A DNA stretch of 64,000 nucleotides. Source: Lutraria lutraria. Taxonomy: Eukaryota > Mollusca > Bivalvia > Venerida > Mactridae. Location of the stretch: assembly GCA_964023205.1 (NCBI GenBank), contig OZ026833.1, positions 38,170,366 to 38,234,365 on the forward strand, in the 5' to 3' direction. The translations under genes and the position numbers were made by a program. Each line of letters begins with the position of its first letter. Positions within the stretch are counted from its first letter, which is position 1. The notes under the pieces were generated by a model that saw nothing but the letters and a program-made list of their open reading frames with translations, made no database searches and was not told where the DNA came from. Shown here one piece after another: positions 43,364 through 54,990 of this stretch.

Positions 43364-44551
43364 TTTTGTGTTAGATTTCGTTCATTACCTTTCCTTTCAT
43401 CAATATCCTTGTCATTAACTGTTGTGGCGTTTTTATCTATCAAAATGTTATCTAAATCTTCCTGGGTTTGTACATTTGTTTCGGACATTGATTTTGTCAT
43501 TATGGTTTCAGTCAGTAATTCAATATTTGGTTTTTCGTTATTTTCTTTAGTTTTATTTTCATGTGTTGGTAAGTTATCATTCAAATTACAGTTTGTGCTT
43601 GCATAGAATTTTTCAATTTGTTGTTTTGCCTGCTTTAATATCTCATCAGGACTGCCTTTCAACTGTGAGACTTTAATATCTGAGGGTTCGATTTTTGCAA
43701 ATTTAAATTCTTCTTTTAATTTATACCTTCCAAATCCTGCCCTACCGCATTGAATTTCAGTAAAAAAGTACTTTTGCATGAAAAATAAGGAAATAGAATT
43801 CATGTCAATCGGTAACTCTTTACGCCTTAGGAGAGATTTTATAACGTTATTAATACATTCTGCTGCATTTGTAGTTATTCCAGAATATGGGTTGTATATT
43901 TTGAGTTTTTCCAGTATCCATCTACCTGAATGTTCAAGAATAGCCGCCTTAACATGTTTGTGAAAATATTTCCTAAATTCTTGTGACCATACATTTTCTA
44001 GTTCCTTAATTTTAAGTGTAAATTCAGATTCGCTGTGACATTTTAAGAGTGCTTCTATACGACTTGTGTAGACGGACAGATCGTCTTTTGTTGCTTTCAG
44101 TTTAATTAGCCATGTTTTTACATCTTTTTTTATATGATTCCAACAATGCACGATAGGCAAATTTGGCAATACTTTATTTATAGCAAGTTTGATACCAGGT
44201 TCACGGTCACAAATGATAGGATGTTTAGCTTTTGACAAATTTGAAACGTGGTGTTTTAATACATCGAAAAAACGTTCATGGAATTTTGTGTCACGCCTAT
44301 CGTGCATCATGAAAGCGAGAGGAATAACTTGAATCCTCAAAAATTATATGCTGATAACTTAAAACACTAACAAATACATCACCAAGTTTATATGTAGTAT
44401 CATAGTACATTCTTATGGGATAAGAGGAGTCATAAACTAGCAAATCATTAAATTCATCCAGCACCTCATCCATACCGGAAACACAAACGAATGATGGGAA
44501 AACATCTATTTGCTTATTAAAATTTTCGAGTTCATATGAAATTTCGCACAA
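43345..44551 (-). pseudogene. MULE DDE transposase core (one internal frameshift)
   Basis: The first part (44,551-44,297) ends with M-Y-Y-D-T-T-Y-K-L-G-D-V-F-V-S, carrying the first catalytic Asp (D-T-T). The second part, in another frame (44,340-43,345), holds I-I-C-D-R-E-P-G (second Asp), the conserved P-I-V-H-C-W-N-H C-x2-H pair, and T-N-A-A-E-C-I-N-N (catalytic Glu) with K-S-L-L-R-R-K. All three acidic residues survive. This D-D-E order with C/H between the last two is characteristic of the Mutator/MULE family. The frame change near 44,300-44,340 inactivates this copy unless spliced out. The transposase would bind the terminal repeats and cut at the element ends. Confidence 0.85.
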
Positions 44552-44678
44552 ATTGTAAATATCATCATTACTGAGTCTAATTTCCCTACGAGTTTTATAT
44601 AAATGATTTTTAACTTGATCAAGATTACGAGCTGTTTTAACACCTACCTAATTCCACACCATTTTCGGCTTTGTTTTT

Positions 44679-45507
44679 TTATTCTTTTTCTACTAAATTT
44701 GCGGATGATGTTACGTCATGTGCTTTTGATTTAATTTCTTCAATAACAGACGGACAGGTTCTACGGGATACGCTTTGCGGATTTTTTGAATTACCATGCG
44801 ATGAAGATCGGAAAACTGTCTCATCACCTAAATAGTGTATAACAACAAATCGACCACCTTCAAATGATTCAAATATATGTTTTTGAAATGATTTCGAATG
44901 AGTTTTATTCGGTAATTTTACTTTAAAAAATGTCTTATACAATTTCGGATTTTTCTTTGGTTGTTGCCTTTTTCCGTCGTTAATCCATACATAAGCATCC
45001 ACTTTCATATCGTTCTTATCAGGTAGTGAATGAGTATCTATAACATACACATCACCTCCTGTAGTTTGTAGAGGAATTGAAGTCGACACTTTATCAGAAT
45101 GTTCGCCGTCATCACATTCCTTCATGATACTTAAAACTTCTCCGGTAGTCAATGGGATCTGCCTAGACTGAAAAACAACCACACTTCCACCCCCATCAGA
45201 AAGACTACCGGTCGCTCGACTGGGAAAATGATTCCGATCATTAATCCAATTAACTGCCTTGGTACCCTTCCGACTTAGATGAAGACCATCGTGGCTTAGC
45301 ATATTTCTCTCGATCTCTCTATTGTCGTTGAAAAAGTCTTGATGGTCCACATAATGTACCCAAGGCACATAAGATGGCACCGCCTTCAACATATCATTCA
45401 CCTCTTTCACTGATTCATTGAAGTCTTGAAGAAATTGAGTAGATCTACTACTGTTGCGCAAAAAACGATTGTTTGAACGTGGAAGTATCCCAGACAACAC
45501 ACTGGTT
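44679..45507 (-). pseudogene. SGNH hydrolase C-terminal half fused to an RTCPSV-type domain (MULE)
   Basis: The first ~100 residues carry SGNH-hydrolase features: S-G-I-L-P-R (block before the last strand) and L-S-H-D-G-L-H-L-S-R-K-G-T with the catalytic D-x-x-H. The G-D-S nucleophile block is not in this exon. The rest has V-D-A-Y-V-W-I-N-D-G, K-T-F-F-K-V-K-L-P-N and F-V-V-I-H-Y-L-G-D-E-T, then S-R-R-T-C-P-S-V-I-E-E-I. This seems to be the N-terminal domain seen before the transposase in related invertebrate elements (recalled, moderate confidence). A pyrimidine tract ending ccag at ~45,508 looks like a splice acceptor, and a CAG|GTAATA donor-like site is at ~46,011. The missing first half was probably in an exon displaced by the nested insertions; I could not find it. 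Confidence 0.55.
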
Positions 45508-46023
45508 AATGTGCAAAAAAATGAATAAATATAATTTCACGATTCGCTCATTTAAATCTCTAAACTATTTGTGAGTCTCAGTATTTTATTTTAATCAACA
45601 TGGTGCTTAAAGAATTGTGGTCCCTATAGGGAATCCTTCTGAGATCACATGTTATGAAATACTCCGTACACTAATATAGGTATAGAAAAGGAAAGTTATA
45701 AATTTATGATACTATGTGCATTAGAATACAATAGAACTATAAATATCATCTAAACCAAGTATCAATTATGCTCAACGTTAGAACCACAGCTTCAATTATC
45801 GTAGGTCATGGTTTCTATCCCCGACTGCATCTTACTAATGACGCAAACACGGTTATGGTGGTTCCGGTGCTTGTCGACAGAAACGTATTTTCTTTTCATA
45901 ATTCATAAATATCCTCAAATGGTCAGATACATCAAATTGCTAAATCTCTTACTTCGTGTTCCAATGCATAACCATGTAATAATTAGTACAACATAATAAA
46001 TAATATATTACCTGCTGTTAATA

Positions 46024-48385
46024 CTCGGCCATAAGTCTACTTCACTCATAAGTCGAGGGCTATACTTTAGAGCGAAAAAAATGGTATTTAAGCTAGGCCC
46101 GTTCATAAGTCGAGTGCAAATTTTTGCTTCAAAATCAGAAATTTCATCACTCCCAACATACGTGTGAAACAGAAAGTAGGATTTAACAAAGGGAAGTAAC
46201 TGTTACAGACTGTTAATTAGTATAATTATATCCCATAATTCATCGTAAGAAATTAATCTGTGTTTCTGAAATGCCCTCAGGTGCTGTTAATAAGGATATA
46301 CAAGACCACTTGCCATCATTTTCTGCTTCATTTGTTTAATCAGTTGCATTTAGCAACGATTACATCACACAGACTGTGGTTTTGACATGTTAGACACAAA
46401 AGGTGTTAATTTCACTGGATTGAACGAAATTAACACAAATAAAGTTTCCTTTTAAAAAGGAAAGGCTTGGCTGGTTGTTGCTGATAAAAGTTAGTTCTAA
46501 TACCATAATTAAAATTGGTTCATTTTATTTCGTCTTGTTGACCATTTTAGTTATGGAATTGTCCTCTTTCAAAGTCAACAGGGAGTCTGAAACATCGGCA
46601 AAATATTCGATACTTTTCGCCCGTTGAAGGTATATTTTTGGTCATGTTGATAGATTTTACTGTAATTCATCGTACGTACACATGTTTTACGGAAATATGT
46701 GCGTTAAATAGGAAAACGAACTCATTTTGAGTCGTTTATCTGTAAGCTTTTAAAGTACAAGTGGGTTTGACGATGAACTGCAACGTATCATCGTCAAAGA
46801 CACGTACAAAAACGGGGGGGGGGGGGCTAGTAGGACACCACTAGAAGTACTAGAACACATAAATAGTAATTCATTTACTAATTAGCAATCTAACATCGAA
46901 CAGACACATTGATGAAACATATGATAAAGCATAGGATTCGTTCGTGTTGAGAAGAGAACAATGTCATACAAAAAAAATCTCTAGACCTCTGCGCGGTGTA
47001 AAATTGGTCGTACTAAATCTTTTCCTAAAATCTATTGATTATATCCAGGTTATAAATAAATACGCAAAATGAAAAACGTTCTGACCTGTTCCGAAGCACT
47101 GGTAAATAACAACAGAATTGGCGGCAAAATTGCATCAGAGAAAGCGTTTCACAAGTTAAATTATAGTAGGGGTGTATTTCATCAAGGACTTATATAAGTC
47201 CTTGATTTCATTAAATTAACTAATCCAATGATGTTGATAATTAAACAGAGAGCTAGTAAAGTAAAAAGATTGAGACTGCGTTAAAATATCTAATCTTTTC
47301 GTGTCATAACGGTTTTTATAGTGACACACTCCGATTTTACAATGGACTCGCAAATGTGTACATCAAGATCACGTGACAGAATTATTGGCGGCCATAGCGT
47401 TTCGCAGGTTACATTATAGAAGGGGCTTCCTTAAATTCTCTTGAACAATCCTCCGCTAATATGTCTTTCAGTAATGATTAAAATAATTGATTTAAACATA
47501 TGTACATAGTAACAGAAAACATTCTAGACAGTTTTAAAATGTGTACCTTTACGTGTAATTAATGTTAAAAGAACAAACCGATCTATATAGTGAAATACCC
47601 TGATTTCATAATAGACTAGCACAATGAAGTTGGTACACTCAAGTCACGTGATACCGATTCACACGGATAGCGTAAACCAATCACCGGACTGTTAACATAC
47701 ATCTCTCAACCAATCGCCGGACTCCTAACATTTTTGCGCACTTGTACCCAGCTTTCGCATTACAGCTACCAGCATCTAGGGAACAACTGTAACCGAAAAC
47801 AATAGTAAGGCTTGGAGCCGTAGCTCCAAGCCAAAAAACAACGTGTCAAACTTGCTAATCCGTGATCAACCTGGACTAAGCCATTAAGATAAATCAGGAA
47901 GACGAACATGTAAATTTACTCAAATAAAACACTAATGATTTACTAATAAAACTATTTTGTCATTATTTTAAATGATTAAATCTACAACAGCTTCGTACCT
48001 TACTAAGTAATCCAGTAACAAATTATTCACACAAAAAATATCCCTAATTGTGTGACACATTTAAATTACGACATTCCTGTTCAATTTATGGGAGTAAAAC
48101 TTAACCAGAGAGTAAGATATATACGTCATTTGATTGACAGATAACATCATTCATGATGTCAGTTTCATAAACCTAGTTAATTTCAACAGCGCTAAAAATA
48201 GAAAATCAATATAACAAAGTGCACCAGTTCAACCTGTTTGTGCAAAAATACGTGGACATAAATTATTGTGTTTTGTGCTCTGAAAGTGTCTTAAGTGATA
48301 AAATTTTTTTGGGTTACTCGGCCATAAGTCGAGTAGGATTTTACGGACAATTTCAGGACCCATATTTGGTCGACTTATGGCCGAG
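46024..48385. mobile_element. pogo/mariner-like element nested in the MULE (2.36 kb)
   Basis: CTCGGCCATAAGTC at the left and GACTTATGGCCGAG at the right are inverted repeats bounded by TA on both sides. Extra internal copies of cataagtcgag follow at the left (46,048, 46,112). I find no transposase frame in the interior, which is ordinary AT-rich sequence with a 13-G tract at 46,814-46,826. A perfect 10-bp hairpin ggcttggagc-cgta-gctccaagcc lies at 47,809-47,832. Element length depends on whether the right end belongs to it or is a separate short hairpin (48,316-48,385). Confidence 0.5.
48316..48385. repeat. 70-bp hairpin CTCGGCCATAAGTCGA...TCGACTTATGGCCGAG
   Basis: ctcggccataagtcgag and ggtcgacttatggccgag face each other across ~35 bp, and both outer edges are TA. 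It may be a solo minimal MITE or the double terminus of the 46,024 element. Confidence 0.6.
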
Positions 48386-48626
48386 TATATACGGTACATA
48401 AATAAATGTGAAAGGTGAAGAGAATATAAAAGTTGGAAGAAAAGAAAAAAGAAAAAAAAGTACAAGAGTCAATTATAAACCAATAGGATAATATATTATA
48501 ATTATGCAAAGCAAGTATTATACTGAAACATACAGATTTGGAGGTCGAACCCAAAATAAACAAACATGCACGCACACACACGTACGCAAACAAAAATACT
48601 TAAAAAAAACAACGCAATTTTCTATA

Positions 48627-50595
48627 CTATGTATAAGTAATGTTGCTAGCTAAGGATTTTCTAATAGCAGACGCTTCCAAAATATAATGTCCTAGGTTAT
48701 TTAAAATATACTTATTTGTAGACTGCATTAAATCTAAAAACTTGTAAACACTTGGCCTATGGTAAAAATATTGTTTTAAGTATTTCTTACGTAATTCAAT
48801 ATAAACTGGACAGATGATTAAGAAATGATATTCGTCTTCTAAATTTCTTCCATCACATAAAGTACACACACGCTCGTTTCTATCTATTCTATTTGCTGCA
48901 TATCTACCGGTAACAATACGAAGATCATGTGAACCCTGTCTAAAACGCGACAGAGCAATACATAATTTGCGTGGCATAGCATTGAGGTAAAATTCAAAGT
49001 CAAAGGAAAGCTTAAATGATTTGTAAAGCAGTAATGATTGACTATTTGCAATACTAGTTCGCCATGTTTGTAAAAACACATCTATCACACGTGACTTGAA
49101 TTGTATATGGAATGTATCAATATCTACACTACATGGGTTGTGAAATACAAATGGAAAGCCAAATTGGTCAAGCAAGGTTTTAACATTAGATAACCAATTT
49201 TTTACACCCCGATTGCGACTAGTTTCCATGTCAGTATACAGATATCTAATTATAATATTATTAGACTGAACAATTCGACACCAATATTTAATCACTTTCG
49301 TATAACTATTAATATATAATGGGTATCTTCCCAATTCCCCGTACACCCCAATTGTAGAAGTTGACTGTCTGACACATAAAATTCGTTTGCAAAATTGAAG
49401 ATGAATACGTTCTATAGAGTTGTACTTTTTAAAGCCCCATACCTCACTGGAATAATTTAGAATTGAGCCTACAAATGCATCAAACAATTGACATTTAGTA
49501 ATGTTTTTTATAGGATACTTATGTAAATTGTTCATTAAAATATTCAAAGCTTTAAGACCTTTACCTACAAGATTTTCTACATTTAGTGCGAAATTACCCA
49601 TATAACTGAAAACTGTACCTAAATAATTAAAGTTGTCAACGACCTCTATAGCAGAATTCATGTAAGTCCAACTTTCATCATTGCGTAAATTACCCTGTTT
49701 CCTAAAAACAACAACTTTGGTTTTATCAGCATTCACTTTTAAGCCCCACCGATCGCAATATATATTAAGTAAATTAAGTCTTTGTTGTAAATCGCTGATG
49801 CTATTCCCTAAGATAACCATGTCATCGGCAAACAATAATAAAACCAACATAAGTTCATCAATAGTAATACCACATAAAGGAGAGTCTTGCAAAAACAACT
49901 CTCGATCTTCAATAAATAGAGCAAATAACAAAGGGGACATAACTTCCCCTTGTTTCAAACCCACAGCGCACTCAAAATACTCAGAATAAGAGTTACAATT
50001 ACGTACACAACTTTTTACTTTAGAATACATGTCACAAATTATGCGTAACATTTTGCCATTAACACCAATTTTAAACAGTTTATACCACATGCTGTTGAAA
50101 TTTATGCTATCGAACGCTTTCTTTAAATCTATAAAGGCACAATACAGTCGACCTTTATCATTGAAAACTTTTTGTATAACGGAATTTAATATAAAGACCG
50201 CATCAACGGTAGACCGTCCCGAGCGAAATCCGAATTGGACATCACTTAAAATATTATTGTTTTCCACCCATGAACTAAGTCTCTTATTTAGCACACCTGT
50301 AAATATTTTTGAAAAGCAACTCACTAACGTTATACCCCTGTAATTGTTAACATCGGCAGGATTGTTTTTCTTGTGTAATGGCACAATATTTCCCTGTGAC
50401 CACTGCTCAGGAAAACGACCAGAATTTAATATGGCGTTAAAAATATCCACTAAATGACCAGATAAAATGTCGAAAGATTCGATAAAATATTCGTTAAGCA
50501 AGCAGTCGCCCCCAAATGATTTATTTCTTTTTAAATTATGAATCACAAGTTTGATTTCCTCAGCCGAAATAGGCCGATCAAGTTCTTCAAAGAAT
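48627..50595 (-). pseudogene. LINE reverse transcriptase domain with C-terminal Zn motif
   Basis: About 640 residues are open: V-N-N-Y-R-G-I-T-L (block 1), F-G-F-R-S-G-R-S-T-V-D-A, the catalytic Asp in A-F-I-D-L-K-K-A-F-D-S (about residue 140), G-L-K-Q-G-E-V-M-S-P-L-L-F, and the F-A-D-D box at 239-242. The C-terminal part has a C-T-L-C-D...E-Y-H-F-L-I-I-C-P zinc-binding motif near residues 570-590, usual in jockey/CR1-type LINEs. The domain is intact, but the frame is separated from the endonuclease by a one-base shift at ~50,580, hence the pseudogene label. It would nick-prime and copy its own RNA at the target. Confidence 0.88.
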
Positions 50596-51939
50596 CGAAG
50601 TCATTGTTCTTTGCAAACTGTGCAGCATCCGCATCATCAGCAGATAATAAGTCGTTCTGCATTTGAGAGAAATACTGATAAAAATCATCATCAGAAATAC
50701 AATTATTACTCTTAGATTTTTGCTTTGTAAAAAGTTTCCAAAAATCCTTTGGTTGAGCGTGACGTAAACGCTCGATTTCACGACATTTCATATATTCATA
50801 CGACCGCTTTTTCTTTTTAATTAGGGATTTATAGCGTGATTTTTGTAAACAAAGTTCAAGACGATTAGAATCGCTTTTCATTAAGTTGAATTTTCGCAAC
50901 GCGTCGTCATATAACTGCTTGGCCGCGCGGCACTCGCCGTCGAACCAGTCCGAGTGTTTACTCAATAAGCTTTTATCAGTGAACGTATTACGATTATAAT
51001 TGGACGAAACAGTTTTACTAAACAAAGGATCTGCAACTTCTCTGATAACTTGAGTAAAATTATTCAAGCCTGTGTCAATAGACTGTAAAATATTAGCGTC
51101 CATATTATTTACAACTGCGTTAAATTCTGGAAGTTTATGTATTAACCCCCTTCGAAACGAATCTTTTAAATTGTCGTTCCATCGCACAGAAGTACGTTCG
51201 CTCGACGAAAAATCGTTTTCAATAGGCAAATTATTACACAAAATACTAAAACACACAGGGGCGTGGTCAGACCACTCACAAAACATGCCTACTTCGAACC
51301 TGTTTATACAATAAAAGTCATTCTCATGTAATAATAAATAATCAATAACGCTACTACCTACATGATTTGTAAATGTGAATGAGTCGCTGTCGGTACCGAA
51401 TAACCTGCCATTAGCAATGCGTAACGACACCGACTTACAAAGGTCAATAAGTTTCTGACCATACGCGTTACATACAACGTCAACATTAGCACGTGGTATT
51501 GAAATATCAGGCATATAATCAGAATCATCAATGAAACTTACATTGCGATCGCATGGAATATAATCAAGACAAGACCCAGTACGTGAGTTAAAATCACCAC
51601 ATAATAATACAGTTCCAAGCGTTTGAAATTCATTTACATCAAGCTGAAGTTGATTAAAGAAATCAACCATATTACAGAATCGTAATGATTTCGAATTACA
51701 TGTACACCATTTATCATACTGTCCTTTATAAACAAAGCAAGTCCGCCACTGCATCTTCTGGATCGCTTATTTTGGAAATGTCTATAGTAATTAAAACATG
51801 TATAACCTTCAATTTCTATTTGTGAATTAGAATTGGTCCAGGTTTCATATAGAAAAATGATATCATTTTGACACAGTTTATCAACAAATGATTGATCTTC
51901 AAGTTTATGTCTATTTAAGCCATGAATGTTCCATGACAT
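50543..51939 (-). pseudogene. LINE AP-endonuclease domain with internal deletion
   Basis: The N-terminal piece (51,634-51,939) reads V-M-S-W-N-I-H-G-L-N-R, then F-L-Y-E-T-W-T and G-G-L-A-L-F-I-K, strands 1-4 of an APE-type nuclease. The C-terminal piece in another frame has L-L-C-G-D-F-N-S-R-T-G, S-S-V-I-D-Y-L-L and W-S-D-H-A-P-V (catalytic Asp/Asn and His). Between V-I-W and V-D-F-F-N (near 51,665) roughly 40-80 residues that normally hold the Y-x-P-P block are missing, and the frame changes, so this is a deletion. The linker after residue ~220 leads towards the RT. Confidence 0.8.
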
Positions 51940-51966
51940 AACTTTCAGTTCAGCCTCCGGTACACA

Positions 51967-52765
51967 TTACTGACCCTGGTCACGAACTGGTCGACCATCC
52001 ACGTAGAGAGTGTTGTAGCTAATCCACGCATTCTTTCCTTCACGTTTTGCGCTGCGTAGAGCCGGAAGTAGTTGACGTCTGCGATCGGCAACTTCCTTCG
52101 GGAATTGCTCAAACATGTAAAATTCAGTTCCACTGAGTTTACCCTTGCATTTTCTAACCAGCTCACGATCTTCAAATGCAGAGAAATTGGCAAGGATGTT
52201 TCGCGGTTTACTGGTAGCAGGTGAATGTCGGACCCCCATTCTGTGTACACGCTCAAATCGTATGTTGTCGACGATACCCTGAGCTATTTGCAATTTGTCA
52301 AGCATAAAATTGCGTACTATCGCTTCACAATCCTCGGGCGTCTCGTGCACTGTCTCCTTTTGGTTCGTAAATATTAAGTTGTTGTGCATGGATTGCGATT
52401 GGACATAGAGTAGATTGCCCTGGATATTAGCCTTGTCTTTCTGTAGTTGTGATATTTGTTCATTGGCCACGCCCAATGAAAATTGCAACTCATCTACACG
52501 ATCGGTAGTTTTAGACAATTTCTCACTGCTAGATTTTTCATAATCGTGAATTTTTGTCCATATTTTCTTGATTTCGCCTTCAAAAGTAGACACTTTTTGC
52601 TCCACAATATCAAGTTTATTTAGCTTAACCTCAATAGCAGCCAATCTTCCATCAATATCTTTCATATATTTCAATAAGTCAGCGTTGGTGGGTGGGGTTA
52701 TACTTTCACTATCAGCATTTGATTCTTTTAAGACAGAAGTGAAAGTACCCGAAATCTGAACAAAC
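51967..52765 (-). CDS. LINE ORF1 protein (coiled coil, RNA-binding)
   Basis: About 240-265 residues. The N-terminal part (KYMKDIDGRLAAIEVKLNKL ...) is a heptad-rich coiled coil of ~90 residues. It is followed by an RRM-like segment (I-F-T-N-Q-K-E, I-R-F-E-R-V-H-R-M-G, R-N-I-L-A-N-F) and a C-terminal domain with R-R-R-Q-L-L-P-A-L-R-S-A-K-R-E-G and Y-V-D-G-R-P-V, the layout of L1-type (Transposase_22-like) ORF1 proteins. The frame opens after tandem TAA at ~52,768. The first ATG is Y-M-K at ~52,665. It forms trimers that coat the element RNA in related families. The 52,770-53,290 stretch beyond it holds no gene. Confidence 0.75.
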
Positions 52766-53289
52766 TTTTATTACATTTTGATAAATAATCATTAGTTAAT
52801 ACATTATCACCTATAACAAAGTAAATTATATGTTATTGTATGTTTTTCAAAGTATGCCGATGACTGTTTGTAGCAAGGATTTTCATTAATTGGAGGCACA
52901 CATTGGCTTCAAATATTAACAAGGTAACACCTTAAAAACAACAAATAATTATTTACACACAAATTAAGTCACAAACTGACAATTAATTATAAACAAAGTC
53001 ACAATCAAATGTATTTTTATGCTGATAATTAAAATCACCATTGTTGAAGGCTATAGGAGTTGTAGATAATCTCTTTTGAAGTTCTCCTTTAAAAGCCGTT
53101 GTGTGAATATTTGAAATGCAATGTATCTTAATTATCTTTCTGGAAATAAACTAATATAATAGCAATATTTAATAGTAGTGTAAAAAAAATCTACAAATTT
53201 AATTTATCAAATAAACCTTTCTGTATATAAAAAGTTTTATACGTACATGGTTTCAATCTATTAAGTTCTTGCAGAACTGGATTCGGGTA

Positions 53290-53684
53290 TGAATACTCAT
53301 TCTTCATTTTTTATGACATTGTACATGCTTGTTTTCCATTAAATACTACAAAATCTGATATATATATAAAACTGTTATATACATTCTGTCAAATAATAAA
53401 GGAGTTATGAATGGATCCGTAACACTCATTTTTCTACCTTGCATAACTGGATCTGGGACTGAATACCCAGTTTTTATTTTTAATTACACGTCTGTTTTTC
53501 AAATAAATATTACAATATCTGATATGTATATGAAGCTGTGATATTCAGCTTTAGTTCGATACCAATTTTATCTTATTCTGTCAAATAATAAAAAAATTAT
53601 GAATGGATCCGTAACACCCCATTATTCCTTCTATATGTTCTATATTGGATCCGGATCCGCGGGATCCGCGTTTTACACCTCGCC
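53290..53684. repeat. right (5') terminal inverted repeat of the MULE
   Basis: Two ~190-bp units in inverse orientation to the left repeat (cataactggatctgggactg, gaatggatccgtaacaccc, tcttattctgtcaaataata) and the outer tggatccggatccgcggga, ending cacctcgcc. The minus-strand promoter of the element genes should lie here (inference). Confidence 0.85.
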
Positions 53685-53693
53685 TTTGATGGT
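53685..53693. other. right 9-bp target-site duplication of the MULE (TTTGATGGT)
   Basis: It matches 40,962-40,970 exactly. 53,694-54,285 beyond it is AT-rich without a supported gene. Confidence 0.9.
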
Positions 53694-54284
53694 CATTCGG
53701 AGACGTATCTTAGTTATTACGGAAAAAACGTAGAAATAAAACAAAAATAGTTCATGCTGTTGTGTGCATGTCTGGTTTTTGAATTGGTTAATGAATGAAA
53801 TAAAATTTAAAACATAAGATATGTTACTCTTGAAGATGATTGACTTTTTGTGCTTTTGTTTATAGAGTGTGTGTGTATCTTGGTACATATGTATTGACTT
53901 AGCAAGAAAAATCATGTTCATTAATACATGGTATTTATTAATCAGAATAGTTAAAATAAATTATATGAAAATAGTAACACACAGAAATGATTACAATGAA
54001 GGCAACTGGACACACTTAAAATTGATGCTGAAATAAAAGAAATTCTACCCTTTCCAATGTGCTAACTTTTTTCAAATTATCAGATGGACAAAAAATATTT
54101 TAGTAATATATTTTAAGAGATTATAAAATATATTTATTTATGATGTGTATACCATGATTATACACATGTAAAATAAAAAAAACATGGTCAGTGTGAGCCC
54201 TGAATGTAACACCTGTAAGGCAATAAAGTGTCTTTAAAGGATATTGTTTTGAAAACCATCCCTTTTTCACTAGATTTTTTACTC

Positions 54285-54385
54285 TAGATTTTTTCGGTCT
54301 GACGGATTCTCATTCGGTCTGACAGATCCTGTAAGCCCGTCAGACCGAATGTCCTACTGAGTCCAAAATCCTTTCGCCATGACTG
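54285..54385. repeat. GGTCTGACGG-rich patch, related to 40,600-40,690
   Basis: tcggtctgacggattctcat, cggtctgacagatcctgtaa and gcccgtcagaccgaatgtcc form short inverted repeats and end ctttcgccatgactgctg, the inverse of cagtcatggcgaaag at 40,605. Confidence 0.4.
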
Positions 54386-54688
54386 CTGTCTTTCTTCTCT
54401 CACTAAAATGCTTACAGCACATTTAAGTAAGATCATTACTTTATAGTGCCATGATTTTGCTTTAATATCTTTAATTGCTCTACTTAATACGTTTTGGCTG
54501 TTGTTAGTTGTTCAGGTTAAAAAAACACAGTACGTGTCATTTTCGAATTAACATTGCCATCTTATTTGATGACGGATTTACGATATTTTGTAGGAGAAAT
54601 GTTAATGTAGGAAACTTTGCCTCAGCATTTTGATACTTGTTTTCATTTTTCATCTATGGCGTATTACCTAATAGACAGGGGGTTCTGG

Positions 54689-54990
54689 TTACGGAATTTC
54701 TTTAAAGTCAAGTATCTATTGAACCAAGTATGTTATAAAAAAACTGAGACACGGTTCCCTACATTATATATTTATAGTGATTTTAAGGCTATTTGTTGTA
54801 ATAATTATTCCTTTATACAGAGTAGTTATCATTGTTCAAATATTTGTAAATTACATGTGATATTGGTTTATAGAAGACCAATCAAATGTAATATTTGTTA
54901 CAAATCAATGGACTTCATACAGTGGGTTTATTTCAGTGTATAACTATGGTTTAGTTTTTATATCTATGAATTGATGAAGCATGATATCAC
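54689..54990. repeat. ~300-bp dispersed repeat, copy 2 (partner 15,208-15,515)
   Basis: It starts acggaatttctttaaagtca and ends gaattgatgaagcatgatat, collinear with the 15.2 kb copy. The open frame at 54,617-54,943 (plus) spans it but is not conserved in the other copy, so it is not a gene. Confidence 0.75.

Larger units (their letters stand above)
48400..52770 (-). mobile_element. non-LTR retrotransposon (LINE), nearly full length, defective
   Basis: ORF1 (51,967-52,674), an AP-endonuclease (50,543-51,939, in two frames) and RT with C-terminal zinc motif (48,627-50,546) follow in the usual order on the minus strand. The domain set (L1-type ORF1 with coiled coil, APE, FADD RT, C-x2-C...H...C end) fits the I/jockey/CR1/Nimb range; the clade cannot be fixed by eye. 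The region 48,400-48,626 is its 3' untranslated part. It sits inside the MULE, so it arrived after that element. Confidence 0.85.
40971..53684 (-). mobile_element. 12.7-kb Mutator-like element (MULE) with nested insertions
   Basis: The ends GGCCAGGTGTAAAACGC and (inverted) GGCGAGGTGTAAAACGC begin long terminal inverted repeats: 40,971-41,640 and 53,290-53,684. Each is built of ~190-bp subrepeats with ggtgttacggatcc, gacagaataagataaaattg and gctgaatatcacagcttcat, with at least three units at the left and two at the right. A perfect 9-bp duplication flanks it. The minus-strand genes, 5' to 3', are an SGNH/RTCPSV-domain protein, DDE transposase, SWIM finger, and a Ulp1 protease with a PHD finger. 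A pogo-like element (46,024-48,385) and a LINE (48,400-52,770) are nested in its 5' part. Without them it would be about 6 kb. The frames carry several small indels, so this copy is probably inactive. Confidence 0.9.

Noticed and set aside
40600..54385. CGTCGGACC/GGTCTGACGG patches on both sides taken as a larger terminal inverted repeat enclosing the MULE.
   Set aside because: Their distances from the MULE ends differ (0.28 against 0.6 kb), their order is not collinear, and the 9-bp duplication fixes the ends further in.
54617..54943. 108-codon plus frame.
   Set aside because: It overlaps the 300-bp dispersed repeat, and the matching copy at 15.2 kb does not keep the frame.
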